Source of the DNA: Caenimonas soli
GTDB taxonomy: Bacteria > Pseudomonadota > Gammaproteobacteria > Burkholderiales > Burkholderiaceae_C
Length of the DNA stretch: 64,000 bases
Direction: 5' to 3'
Assembly: GCF_013155545.1 (NCBI RefSeq)
Contig: NZ_JABJVV010000005.1
Coordinates: 1 to 64,000 of the forward strand
Shown here in pieces: positions 34,974 through 44,283 of the stretch. Within the stretch, counting starts at the first letter, position 1; every line of letters starts with the position of its first letter. The translations under genes were made by a program, and so were the position numbers. The notes under the pieces are model-generated. The model was given only the letters and a program-made list of their open reading frames with translations. It was not told the DNA's origin and searched no databases.

Positions 34974-35801
34974 TCAGTCGATGAAGAAATCCGGAATGAA
35001 TTTCTTCGTGCCCGGCTTTACCGCGTACTTGTCGAGGTCCGTGATGCCGTGCGCCGCCAACAGCTCGTCGTCAATGAAGAAGTTGCCGCTGCCGGTACCG
35101 GGGCCCGTGAAGATGACATACGCGGCGTCGGAAAGGATCTCGGGCGTGCGGCACATGTTCACATCGACGCCGGGAATCATCTGCAGCGCTGCCGTGGCGA
35201 TGGCGGTGCGCGGCCACAGGCTGTTGACGGCAATGCCGTATTTCTCGAACTCGCCCGAGTGGCCGAGCGTGCACATGCTCATGCCGTACTTGGCCATGGT
35301 GTACGCGGTGTGCGGCGCAAACCAGTGCTGCTTCATGGACAGCGGCGGCGACATGTTCAGCACCTGCGGGTTGCGCCCGGCGGCCGCGGATTTTTTCAGC
35401 TCGGGCAGGCAGGCCTGGGTGCACAGGTAGGTGCCGCGCGCGTTGATGCCATTCATCAGGTCGTAGCGCTTCATCGGCGTGTGCTCGGTGTCCGTCATGC
35501 TGATGGCGCTGGCGTTGTTGACCAGGATGTCGATGCCGCCAAAGGTCTCGACCGCTTTGGCGACCGCCGCAAGCACGGCCTCCTCGTCGCGAATATCCAC
35601 CGCCAGCGGCAGGGCCTGGCCGCCCGCGGCCTTGATCTCCTCGGCCGCGCTGTAGATCGTGCCCGGCAGCTTGGGATTGGGGTCGGTGGTCTTGGCCACG
35701 ATCACGACGTTGGCGCCGTCGGCCGCCGCGCGCTTGCCGATTGCCAGGCCGATGCCGCGCGATGCGCCGGTAATGAAGAGGGTCTTGCCTTTGAGTGTCA
35801 T
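34974..35801 (-). CDS. SDR oxidoreductase, HSDL2-like
   Basis: This 275-residue protein has cofactor motif FITGASRGIGLAI and catalytic YTMAK (HTAYTMAKYGMSM). The long TDPNPKLPGTIYSAAEEIKA insert and NSLWPRTAIATAAL are typical of hydroxysteroid dehydrogenase-like 2 proteins, which act on acyl-CoA or lipid substrates. ATG 35801 is chosen: the longer upstream reading is merely translation of the palindromic repeat at 35818-35909. It is the last gene of the beta-oxidation cluster. Confidence 0.87.
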   Translation of the reverse strand: MTLKGKTLFITGASRGIGLAIGKRAAADGANVVIVAKTTDPNPKLPGTIYSAAEEIKAAGGQALPLAVDIRDEEAVLAAVAKAVETFGGIDILVNNASAISMTDTEHTPMKRYDLMNGINARGTYLCTQACLPELKKSAAAGRNPQVLNMSPPLSMKQHWFAPHTAYTMAKYGMSMCTLGHSGEFEKYGIAVNSLWPRTAIATAALQMIPGVDVNMCRTPEILSDAAYVIFTGPGTGSGNFFIDDELLAAHGITDLDKYAVKPGTKKFIPDFFID

Positions 35802-35817
35802 GGTCGATCTCCTGGGG

Positions 35818-35909
35818 TTGTCATTGCTGGCTTGACCCGCAATCCATGCGACTGCGGCCAAGACATCTTCGGGCGAGAGGTGGATCCCGGGTCAAGCCCG
35901 GGATGACAA
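35818..35909. repeat. composite palindromic repeat with long spacer
   Basis: TTGTCATTGCTGGC...GCAATCCA and TGGATCCCGGGTCAAGCCCG...ATGACAA halves are separated by about 34 bases. The outer ends match the other family members, but the GGCGCGCC centre is replaced. It lies between the SDR and the enoyl-CoA hydratase genes. Confidence 0.75.
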
Positions 35910-35912
35910 TCG

Positions 35913-36680
35913 TCACACCTTCGAGAAGTCGGGCTTGCGTTTTTCCATGAAGGCGCCGAACGCTTCCTTGGCCGCGGGCTCGCCCAGCATCCGCGAAAAG
36001 CTCTGGCCTTCATCGGCCATCTGCTGAAGGATCAGCTGCTGCTGTCCCTTTTTCATCAGCCGCTTGGTTTCGACCAGGGCGCTCAGGGGCTTGGCCGCGA
36101 GCTTGTTGGCCGCAGCCTGGGCGACGTTGTTGGCTTCGGTGGGCGGCACGACGCGATTGACCAGCCCGACTTCGAGCGCGGCCTCGGCCATGAAGGGCTC
36201 GCCGAGCAGCAGCGCCTCGGCCGCGCGGTGGTAACCCAGCATCTGCGGCACCAGCAGGCTGGAGGCGGCCTCGGGGCACAGGCCCAGATTGACGAAAGGC
36301 ATGGAAAACGCCGCGTTGTCGCCGGCATAGACCAGGTCGCAGTGGAACAGCATGGTGGTGCCCACGCCGACGGCCGGGCCGCAGACGGCCGCGAGCAGCG
36401 GCTTGGGGAAGGTCGCTATGCCGCGCAGGAAGCGGAACACGGGCGAGTCCGTCCCCGCCGGCGGCTTGTTGAGGAAGTCGCCGATGTCGTTGCCGGCGCT
36501 GAACACGGTTTCGTGGCCTTGCAGCACGGCCACTCGGACAGTGGCGTCGGACTCGGCCGCGGCCAAGGCGTCTGCCATGGCGCCGTACATGGCGGCCGTG
36601 ATCGAGTTCTTGCGATCCAGGCGGTTCAGGGTGATGGTCATCACGCCGCGCTCGACGTGGGTGAGGATGTCGTTGCTCAT
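35913..36680 (-). CDS. enoyl-CoA hydratase/isomerase (crotonase family)
   Basis: This 255-residue crotonase has HETVFSAGNDIGDF (oxyanion hole) and AAVCGPAVGVGTTMLF. The Glu in LGLCPEAASSLL is placed as in enoyl-CoA isomerases of the PaaG/ECI group rather than in hydratases. Delta3-Delta2 isomerisation is therefore a real option. It overlaps the DsbA-like gene by ATGA. Confidence 0.86.
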   Translation of the reverse strand: MSNDILTHVERGVMTITLNRLDRKNSITAAMYGAMADALAAAESDATVRVAVLQGHETVFSAGNDIGDFLNKPPAGTDSPVFRFLRGIATFPKPLLAAVCGPAVGVGTTMLFHCDLVYAGDNAAFSMPFVNLGLCPEAASSLLVPQMLGYHRAAEALLLGEPFMAEAALEVGLVNRVVPPTEANNVAQAAANKLAAKPLSALVETKRLMKKGQQQLILQQMADEGQSFSRMLGEPAAKEAFGAFMEKRKPDFSKV

Positions 36681-37276
36681 ATGCTTGCTTCCAGTGCTTC
36701 CTTGACAAAATCGAGCCGGTCCTGGCCCCAGTACATCTGGCCATCGACGAAAAAAGTGGGCGCGCCGAACACGCCGCGGACCACGGCATCTTGCGTCACC
36801 GCCTTCAGGCGATCCTTGACCTCGGGGTCATTGGCCAGGGCCAGCAGCGCCATCGGATCGAAGCCGGCCTGTTGCAGCACCTCGGCGACGACCGCCGGGT
36901 CGTTCATGTTCTTGCCGTCGACCCAGATCGCACGGTACATCGAATCAACGTAGTGCACCAGGCGCGCCTCGTCGCGCATCTGCAGCCCCGTGGCGCCGCG
37001 CATCAGCGTCAGCGTGTTGATGGGGAAGAAGGGATTGTTGCTGAAAGGGATGCCGTGGCGCTGCGCGAAGCGCTCCAGATCGCTGACCATGTAGCGGCCC
37101 TTTGCCGGCACGGTCATGGGTGAATGGTTGCCGGTGGCCTGGAACACGCCGCCCAGCAGCATGGGCTTGTAGGCGATGGTGGCGCGGGCTTCTTCGCACA
37201 GTTGGGGCAACCGCATCCAGGCCACATAGGCCGCCGGGCTGCCGACGTCGAAATAGAACTCAACAGTCTTGGTCAT
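36677..37276 (-). CDS. 2-hydroxychromene-2-carboxylate isomerase-like (GST kappa/DsbA) protein
   Basis: This 199-residue thioredoxin-fold protein opens VEFYFDVGSPAAYVAW, where Ser replaces the DsbA Cys, as in HCCA isomerase and kappa GSTs. It ends GAPTFFVDGQMYWGQDRLDF, another family landmark. HCCA isomerases use glutathione. In beta-oxidation clusters of this type the substrate is not established. Its start abuts the SDR stop and it overlaps the hydratase gene. Confidence 0.85.
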   Translation of the reverse strand: MTKTVEFYFDVGSPAAYVAWMRLPQLCEEARATIAYKPMLLGGVFQATGNHSPMTVPAKGRYMVSDLERFAQRHGIPFSNNPFFPINTLTLMRGATGLQMRDEARLVHYVDSMYRAIWVDGKNMNDPAVVAEVLQQAGFDPMALLALANDPEVKDRLKAVTQDAVVRGVFGAPTFFVDGQMYWGQDRLDFVKEALEASI

Positions 37277-38011
37277 TTAGAACTTCTCATTCCAGGGCCT
37301 CAGGTCCAGCTCGTGGGTCCAGGCATCGCGCGGCTGCTTGTGCAGCATCCAGTAGTTGTCGGCGATATGGTCGGGGTTGAGGATGCCGTCGCTGTCCTTG
37401 CGGGCGTAGCGCTCCGGAAAATTTTCGCGGATGAACTCGGTGTCTATGGCGCCATCGATGATGGTGTGCGCGACGTGGATACCGCGCGGGCCCAGCTCGC
37501 GTGCCATGCTTTGAGCCAGGGCCCGCAGCGCATGCTTGGCGCCGGCGAACGCCGCGAAGTTGGCCGAGCCGCGCAGCGAGGCCGTGGCGCCGGTGAAGAT
37601 GATCGTGCCCTTGTGCCCGTCGCCCTCACGCGCCACCATGCGCTTCGCGACCTCCCGGCCGTTCAGGAAACCGCCCAGGCAGGCCATCTCCCAGATCTTG
37701 AAGTACTTGCGAGCCGTCTCATCCAGGATGCTGCTGGGCACGTTGGCGCCGATGTTGAACACCAGCACCTCGATCGGGCCGACGGTGGACTCGATCTGCT
37801 CGATGAGCGCGACGACCTCCTCTTCCTTGCGGGCGTCGGAAGCGAAGCCATGGGCCTGGCCGCCTTCGGCCTTGATCCGGTCCAGCAAGGGCTGGAGCTT
37901 GTCCAGGCTGCGCCGGGTAGCGCACACGGTGTAGCCGCCGCGCGCGAAACGCCGGGCGATCGCGCCCCCCGTCGCATCGCCCGCGCCTACGATCAAAGCG
38001 ACGGGGTTCAT
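37277..38011 (-). CDS. SDR-family protein with atypical catalytic residue
   Basis: This 244-residue Rossmann protein has cofactor motif VGAGDATGGAIARRF. At the catalytic site it reads AAFAGAKHALRAL, so the usual Tyr of YxxxK is Phe while Lys is kept. It may have a changed mechanism or a non-oxidoreductive role. It is embedded in the beta-oxidation operon, touching the isomerase gene downstream. Confidence 0.8.
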   Translation of the reverse strand: MNPVALIVGAGDATGGAIARRFARGGYTVCATRRSLDKLQPLLDRIKAEGGQAHGFASDARKEEEVVALIEQIESTVGPIEVLVFNIGANVPSSILDETARKYFKIWEMACLGGFLNGREVAKRMVAREGDGHKGTIIFTGATASLRGSANFAAFAGAKHALRALAQSMARELGPRGIHVAHTIIDGAIDTEFIRENFPERYARKDSDGILNPDHIADNYWMLHKQPRDAWTHELDLRPWNEKF

Positions 38012-38015
38012 TTTT

Positions 38016-38825
38016 TCATTCCTTGTAGTAGACGACCTGGTGCGTCGTCACGAGCAGCTTGCCCGCCTCGTTCCACAACTGGGCCGTCTGGTCGAAGTAG
38101 CCGTCGTGGAAGGCCTGGGCCTGGGCCTGCCCGAGCAGGTAGCCGCTGCCGGTGGCTTGCAGTTGCGCCTGGCCTGCATGGAAATAGATCGTCATCGACA
38201 CGGTGCCTATCGGCACTGGCTTGGCGCGCCGGCGCCAGATGCGCGGGAAGAAAACATCGGACAGGGCCGTGAGCGACGCGAAGTCCAGGGGCCGCTGCGG
38301 GTTGTCGCGTACCCACAAAAGGGTGCGGCTGTCCTTGCCCTCTGCGCCGTCCCAGGCGGGAGGAAATGTGCCGGCCAGGAAACGCATGTCGTAGCGCTCG
38401 ATCCACGCGACACGGCCAGGCCCTTCCCGGGGCGGCACGTCGTGCGGACGCGGCACCTCCGGCATGGGCACGTCGGTGGCGCCCCATGTATCCCGCCGCA
38501 CCGCCGTCACGGCGGTGGCGGTCAACACGGTCTGATCACCCTGGCGGACCTCGACGATCCAGTGCTGTGTGGAACGATTGGTGCGGGCCGGACGGGCCTG
38601 GGCCACAAACGGCCCGTCGGCCAAGGCGGCCGCGAAATTGACCGTGAGCGCCACCGGATCGCCCAACCGCTGGGGGTGCTGCAGTACCGCGTTGAGCGCC
38701 TGCGCCGCCGTCACGCCGCCGAACGGACCGATCATGTTGGAATACGCCGGGCTGGTGCAGCCCTGCCAAACGCCCTCGCCCTGCGGGGCCAGTGCAATCG
38801 CTGCGTCGAACACGTGCGAGTTCAT
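38016..38825 (-). CDS. TesB-like acyl-CoA thioesterase (double hotdog)
   Basis: This 269-residue protein comprises two hotdog repeats (about 10-110 and 150-265). It has GPFGGVTAAQALNAV, an N-terminal helix typical of the 4HBT_3/TesB group, and the second-repeat DVFFPRIWRRR. It would hydrolyse medium/long acyl-CoAs. ATG 38825 overlaps the upstream hydrolase TGA (ATGA), which decides the start. Confidence 0.8.
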   Translation of the reverse strand: MNSHVFDAAIALAPQGEGVWQGCTSPAYSNMIGPFGGVTAAQALNAVLQHPQRLGDPVALTVNFAAALADGPFVAQARPARTNRSTQHWIVEVRQGDQTVLTATAVTAVRRDTWGATDVPMPEVPRPHDVPPREGPGRVAWIERYDMRFLAGTFPPAWDGAEGKDSRTLLWVRDNPQRPLDFASLTALSDVFFPRIWRRRAKPVPIGTVSMTIYFHAGQAQLQATGSGYLLGQAQAQAFHDGYFDQTAQLWNEAGKLLVTTHQVVYYKE

Positions 38826-39691
38826 GCGGCCTTCGGGTCGGACAGCCCGCTGAACCATTGGGCCATGCGCGGCCAGAGCTGGGCCTCGTGTTCGCTGCGG
38901 AAGGGGCCGAAGTGGCCGAGCCGGCGCACACCCAGATCGCCCGGCGCGATGCGCTCCACGTCGCGCGGAGCGTTCTCATAGAGGTTGATCAGGCTGTGGG
39001 TGCCGACCAGCGTCATCAGTTCATCGTCGGTGATCGACAAGGCATGCACCGGGAAGCGGGCATTGGCATAGCGCTGCCGCACGGCCTCGCCCTCGGCGCC
39101 CACGCTGTACTTGGGATTCAGGCACCACTTGCGCCACTGCATGACGACGCCGGCGGGCAGGTCGCCGACCTTGCGCAGCTTGCGCCCGGGGAAGTAGCCG
39201 AACAAGCTGGTTGCCAGCGGGACCAGCACGAACCAGAAATAGAAAACGATGCGCTTGAGCTGCGGGGCGTTCTCGCGCCAGTAGCCGCTGCCGGCGGCCA
39301 CGCTCAGCATGCCGCTGACCTTGTGCTGGTTATTCAACAGGCCAGGCAGCTGCGCACCCAGGCTGTGGCCCAGCAGGTACAGCGGGCGCTCGGGCAATGC
39401 GGCGTGCGCATGGTCGATGGCTGCTTCGTAGTCGCGCGTCCAGTCGAACAGGTCGGCCTTGAAGCCGCGCAGGCCCTTGCCGCCGGGCCCGGAGTCGCCG
39501 GAGCCGCGGTAGTCGAAGGTGGTGACGCGCCAGCCCTGGCCGGCGAGCCATTGGGCAAACGACGCGTAATAGTCCTGGCGTACGCCCATGGCGCCGCCGA
39601 TCACGACGCTGCCCCGGTCCGGGCTGTCCGGCTCGTAAATGCGGGTCGACAGCTTCGTGCCGTCGGCCGCTTGAATCGTCTCAGCCTTCAT
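38822..39691 (-). CDS. alpha/beta hydrolase
   Basis: This 289-residue alpha/beta hydrolase has nucleophile elbow GHSLG (YLLGHSLGAQLPGL), an oxyanion segment VVIGGAMGVRQDYY and a C-terminal His in RLGHFGPFR. An esterase or lipase-like role is likely, and the operon context suggests release of fatty or aromatic acids. No lid domain is evident. A hydrophobic helix near 165-185 may give membrane contact. Confidence 0.83.
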   Translation of the reverse strand: MKAETIQAADGTKLSTRIYEPDSPDRGSVVIGGAMGVRQDYYASFAQWLAGQGWRVTTFDYRGSGDSGPGGKGLRGFKADLFDWTRDYEAAIDHAHAALPERPLYLLGHSLGAQLPGLLNNQHKVSGMLSVAAGSGYWRENAPQLKRIVFYFWFVLVPLATSLFGYFPGRKLRKVGDLPAGVVMQWRKWCLNPKYSVGAEGEAVRQRYANARFPVHALSITDDELMTLVGTHSLINLYENAPRDVERIAPGDLGVRRLGHFGPFRSEHEAQLWPRMAQWFSGLSDPKAA

Positions 39692-39709
39692 GTCGATCTC
39701 CTGGGTTGT

Positions 39710-40915
<1,206 letters not shown>

Positions 40916-40940
40916 AGGAGTATTCCTTTTCAGTGTGTCT

Positions 40941-41357
40941 TCACTCCCTCTCCCGCTTGCGGGAGAGGGTTGGGGTGAGGGCCTCGGCCGATTGCCGGAT
41001 CTTTTCCATCACACCGTCCGTCTCATTCAGCACTTCGTTGTTCCAGAAGCGCAGCGTCCTGAAGCCGAGGGCGGCCATATCGGCCGCGCGCACTCGGTCG
41101 TAGTCGGCGGCTGCCGACTCATTGTGTTGACCGCCGTCCAGTTCTATGACCAAGCGAATCTCCAGGCAGGCAAAGTCCGCGAAGTAGTGGCCCAAGGGGT
41201 GCTGTCGCCGAAACTTCAAGTCGAGAACCTGCCGGTTTCTCAGCCTGGACCACAGCAGGGCTTCGGCGTCGGTCTGGCCTTTTCGCAGGGCCCGCGCCCT
41301 CACCCCAGCCCTCTCCCGCAAGCGGGAGAGGGAGCCGGAGTCGTCGACGCGGTCCAA
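40941..41357 (-). CDS. DUF559 (Vsr-like nuclease fold) protein within inverted-repeat element
   Basis: This protein has up to 138 residues. The core (about 30-120) matches DUF559, an endonuclease-like fold related to Vsr: LLWSRLRNRQVLDLKFRRQ, YFADFACLEIRLVIELDGGQH and LGFRTLRFWNNEVL contain the presumed E/D active-site residues. The first and last ~15 codons are translated from 39-bp inverted repeats that bound the gene (SLSRLRERAGVRA at the start, TPTLSRKRERE at the end). The start codon is uncertain (TTG 41357 or an internal GTG). It interrupts a fad operon, pointing to insertion. Confidence 0.8.
   Translation of the reverse strand: MDRVDDSGSLSRLRERAGVRARALRKGQTDAEALLWSRLRNRQVLDLKFRRQHPLGHYFADFACLEIRLVIELDGGQHNESAAADYDRVRAADMAALGFRTLRFWNNEVLNETDGVMEKIRQSAEALTPTLSRKRERE
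40944..40982. repeat. left inverted repeat of DUF559 element
   Basis: This 39-bp copy contains the perfect hairpin CCCTCTCCCGC-TT-GCGGGAGAGGG followed by TTGGGGTGAGGGC. It is the inverse of the right copy with one mismatch. Confidence 0.88.
41297..41335. repeat. right inverted repeat of DUF559 element
   Basis: GCCCTCACCCCAGCCC leads into the same hairpin. The 39-bp copy is inverted relative to 40944-40982 and differs at one base. Together they define a 392-bp unit. Confidence 0.88.
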
Positions 41358-41367
41358 CCACCTACCC

Positions 41368-43767
41368 TCAGTTGCGAACCGGCTTGCCGGTCGACAGCAT
41401 GCCCATGATGCGTTCCTGCGTCTTGGGATGGGTCAGCAGCGAGCAGAAGGCCTGGCGCTCCAGCGCCATCAGGTACTCCTCGGTCACCAGCGTGCCGGCG
41501 TCCACGTCGCCACCCGTCACCACATTGGCGATGAGCGATGCGATATGGAAATCGTGCTGGCTGATGAAGCCGCCGTCACGCATGTTGACCAGCTGGCCCT
41601 GGATGGTGGCCTTGCCGTTGCGGCCGGCCACGGCGAACTGGCGCTTGTGGGGCGGGCGGTAGCCGGCCGTGAACATCGCCTTGGCTTCGTTCAAGGCCAC
41701 GAACAGCAGCTCGTCCTTGTTCGGCACGATGGTGTCGCTGTCCAGCAGGTAGCCGAGCTTGCGCGATTCGATCGCGCTGGTCCCCACCTTGGCCATCGCC
41801 GCGGCGGTGAAGCCCTCGGTCAGGAACGGCAGGATGTCCTTGTGCACCGAGGCCGCCTGGTTCTCGGCAGCTCGGCGCGCGATGTAGGCCAGGCCGCCGG
41901 CGCCCGGCACCAGGCCCACGCCCACTTCGACCAGGCCGATGTAGCTTTCCATCGCCACTACGCGCTTGGCCGAGTGCACGGCGATCTCGCAACCGCCGCC
42001 CAGTGCCATGCCGCGGATGGCCGAAACCACGGGCACGCTCGCATAACGCAGGCGCAGCATGGTCTGCTGCAGGAAGTGCTCGGCCTCGTCGATGGCGCTC
42101 ACGCCCACGGCCATGAAGGCCGGCAGCATGGCTTGCAGGTCGGCGCCGGCGCTGAACGGATCGTCGCCCGACCAGATCACCACGCCCTGGTAGTCTTTCT
42201 CGGCCATCTCGACGGCCAGCTGCAGGCCTTCGGCCACCTCGGGGCTGATGGCATGCATCTTGGTCTTGATGCTGGCGATCACGACTTCGTTGTCGATCGT
42301 CCACAGGCGGATCGCGGCGTTCTCGTGCAGCGTCTTGCCCGCGGTTTCGAACCCCTGGGCCTTGCTGCCCAGTACCGTCTCGGGGAAATGCTGGCGCGAG
42401 TACACGGGCAGCACGCGGCGCGGCTCGAATTTCTTCGAGGTCGGGTTCCAGGAGCCTTCGGGCGTGTGCACGCCACCGGCGTCCGCCACCGGGCCCTTGA
42501 ACACCCACTCGGGCAGCGGCGCTTTGGACAGCGCCTTGCCCGATTCGATGTCTTCCTTGATCCAGTTGGCGACCTGCAGCCAGCCCGCTTCCTGCCACAG
42601 CTCGAACGGGCCCTGCTTCATGCCGAAGCCCCAGCGCATCGCGAAGTCCACGTCGCGCGCGGTCTCGGCGATCGAGGCCAGGTGCACGGCGGCGTAGTGG
42701 AAGCTGTTGCGCAGGATGGACCACAGGAACTGGCCCTGCGCGCCTTCCGCGTTGCGCAGCAGCTTCAGGCGCTCGCCGGCCGGCTTCTTGAGCATGCGGC
42801 CATAGACCTCGTCGGCCTTCTCGCCGCCGGGCACATAGCCCTTGGTCGCCAGGTCGAAGCGCAGCACGTCGCGGCCGGCCTTCTTGTAGAAACCGGCCTT
42901 GGTCTTCTGGCCCAGGTTGCCCATCTCCAGCAGGGTCTTGAGCACTTCGGGCGTGCCGAAGCTCTCGTAGAACGGGTCGGTCTCGGCGTTCAGGTTGTCC
43001 TGCAGCGTCTTGACGACATGGGCCATGGTGTCCAGGCCCACCACGTCGGCAGTGCGGAACGTGCCTGAGCTGGCGCGGCCCAGCTTCTTGCCGGTGAGGT
43101 CGTCGACCACATCGTAGGTCAGGCCGAATTTCTCGACTTCCCTCATCGTGGCCAGCATGCCGGCGATGCCGACGCGATTGGCGATGAAGTTGGGCGTGTC
43201 CTTGGCGCGTACGACGCCCTTGCCCAGGCCGCTGGTGACGAAGGTCTCCAGGTCATCCAGGATCTCGGGGCGGGTGGTGGGCGTGTTGATCAGCTCCACC
43301 AGGTACATGTAGCGCGGCGGGTTGAAGAAATGGATGCCGCAAAAGCGCGGCTTGATCTCTTCGGGCAGCGCTTCGGACAGTTTGGTGATCGACAGGCCCG
43401 AGGTGTTGGACGCGACGATGGCGTGCGGTGCGATGAACGGCGCGATCTTCTTGTACAGATCCAGCTTCCAGTCCATGCGCTCGGCGATGGCCTCGATGAT
43501 GAGGTCGCAATCGCGCAATTGCTCCATGTGCTCTTCGTAATTGGCCTGGACTATCAGCACGGCGTCGTCGGCCACGCCCAGCGGCGAAGGCTTGAGTTTC
43601 TTCAAGCCCTCGACGGCCTTGGTGACGATCCCGTTCTTCGGGCCTTCCTTTGCGGGCAGGTCGAACAGGACGACCGGCACCTTGACGTTGACCAGGTGCG
43701 CGGCGATCTGCGCACCCATCACGCCGGCGCCGAGCACGGCGACCTTCTTCACCTGGAAACGGCTCAT
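41368..43767 (-). CDS. FadB-like 3-hydroxyacyl-CoA dehydrogenase/enoyl-CoA hydratase
   Basis: This 799-residue bifunctional enzyme has the dehydrogenase first (Rossmann VAVLGAGVMGAQIAAH, then FCGIHFFNPPRYMYLVEL with the catalytic His). The crotonase-like half is at about 500-720 (FSAGADLQAML and GMALGGGCEIAVHSAKRV). This domain order is that of the roughly 800-residue FadN-type enzymes, not E. coli FadB. ATG 43767 was chosen where the Rossmann fold begins; the longer reading upstream lacks homology features. It acts with the thiolase and the acyl-CoA dehydrogenase of the same operon. Confidence 0.92.
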   Translation of the reverse strand: MSRFQVKKVAVLGAGVMGAQIAAHLVNVKVPVVLFDLPAKEGPKNGIVTKAVEGLKKLKPSPLGVADDAVLIVQANYEEHMEQLRDCDLIIEAIAERMDWKLDLYKKIAPFIAPHAIVASNTSGLSITKLSEALPEEIKPRFCGIHFFNPPRYMYLVELINTPTTRPEILDDLETFVTSGLGKGVVRAKDTPNFIANRVGIAGMLATMREVEKFGLTYDVVDDLTGKKLGRASSGTFRTADVVGLDTMAHVVKTLQDNLNAETDPFYESFGTPEVLKTLLEMGNLGQKTKAGFYKKAGRDVLRFDLATKGYVPGGEKADEVYGRMLKKPAGERLKLLRNAEGAQGQFLWSILRNSFHYAAVHLASIAETARDVDFAMRWGFGMKQGPFELWQEAGWLQVANWIKEDIESGKALSKAPLPEWVFKGPVADAGGVHTPEGSWNPTSKKFEPRRVLPVYSRQHFPETVLGSKAQGFETAGKTLHENAAIRLWTIDNEVVIASIKTKMHAISPEVAEGLQLAVEMAEKDYQGVVIWSGDDPFSAGADLQAMLPAFMAVGVSAIDEAEHFLQQTMLRLRYASVPVVSAIRGMALGGGCEIAVHSAKRVVAMESYIGLVEVGVGLVPGAGGLAYIARRAAENQAASVHKDILPFLTEGFTAAAMAKVGTSAIESRKLGYLLDSDTIVPNKDELLFVALNEAKAMFTAGYRPPHKRQFAVAGRNGKATIQGQLVNMRDGGFISQHDFHIASLIANVVTGGDVDAGTLVTEEYLMALERQAFCSLLTHPKTQERIMGMLSTGKPVRN

Positions 43768-43851
43768 GGTTCTCGGCCTTTCGCTGTTGGCGCCAGGCTC
43801 GGCCTGGCCACGTGCTTCACGTTCTTTGTACATGGTGAACTTCTGAATTGG

Positions 43852-44283
43852 TTATTGGACGCGAACCCAGGTCTGGGTGCGCCCGAAGGGGCCGAAGGAG
43901 CCACGCACTTCGAGCTTCTTGCCGGCTTCGATGGGCGTGAGGCGCAGCGTGTATTCGCGGCCGTTCTCGGGGTCGAGAATCTTTCCGCCTTCCCACACTT
44001 CCTTGTCCACGGCCTTCTTGGCCCCGCGGATGATCTCCAGGCCGACCATGGGCTTGTCCTTGCGGTCGTCCTTGCACTCGTCGCATTTCTCGTCGGGCTT
44101 GGCGTCCTTGCGCAGGAGCTTTTCGATGCGTGCGTTGAGCCCACCCGCGGTTTCGCCGATGCGAATCTGGGCCTTGGGCTCGCCGGTCTTGTCGTCGATG
44201 TTGTGCCACACGCCCACCGGCGTCGCTTGCGCGAAAGCCGGTGCCATGGCAACCCACAGAAGGGCTGTCATTGGTCGCTTCAT
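43852..44283 (-). CDS. exported DUF2147 protein
   Basis: This 143-residue protein has a signal peptide (about 1-20, MKRPMTALLWVAMAPAFAQA). It matches DUF2147: PVGVWHNIDDKTGEPKAQIR, DECKDDRKDKPMVGLEI and NGREYTLRLTP. The CDEC pair could be redox active or structural. Function is unknown, but it recurs inside fad operons of related bacteria. Its ATG overlaps the TGA of the acyl-CoA dehydrogenase gene. Confidence 0.88.
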   Translation of the reverse strand: MKRPMTALLWVAMAPAFAQATPVGVWHNIDDKTGEPKAQIRIGETAGGLNARIEKLLRKDAKPDEKCDECKDDRKDKPMVGLEIIRGAKKAVDKEVWEGGKILDPENGREYTLRLTPIEAGKKLEVRGSFGPFGRTQTWVRVQ

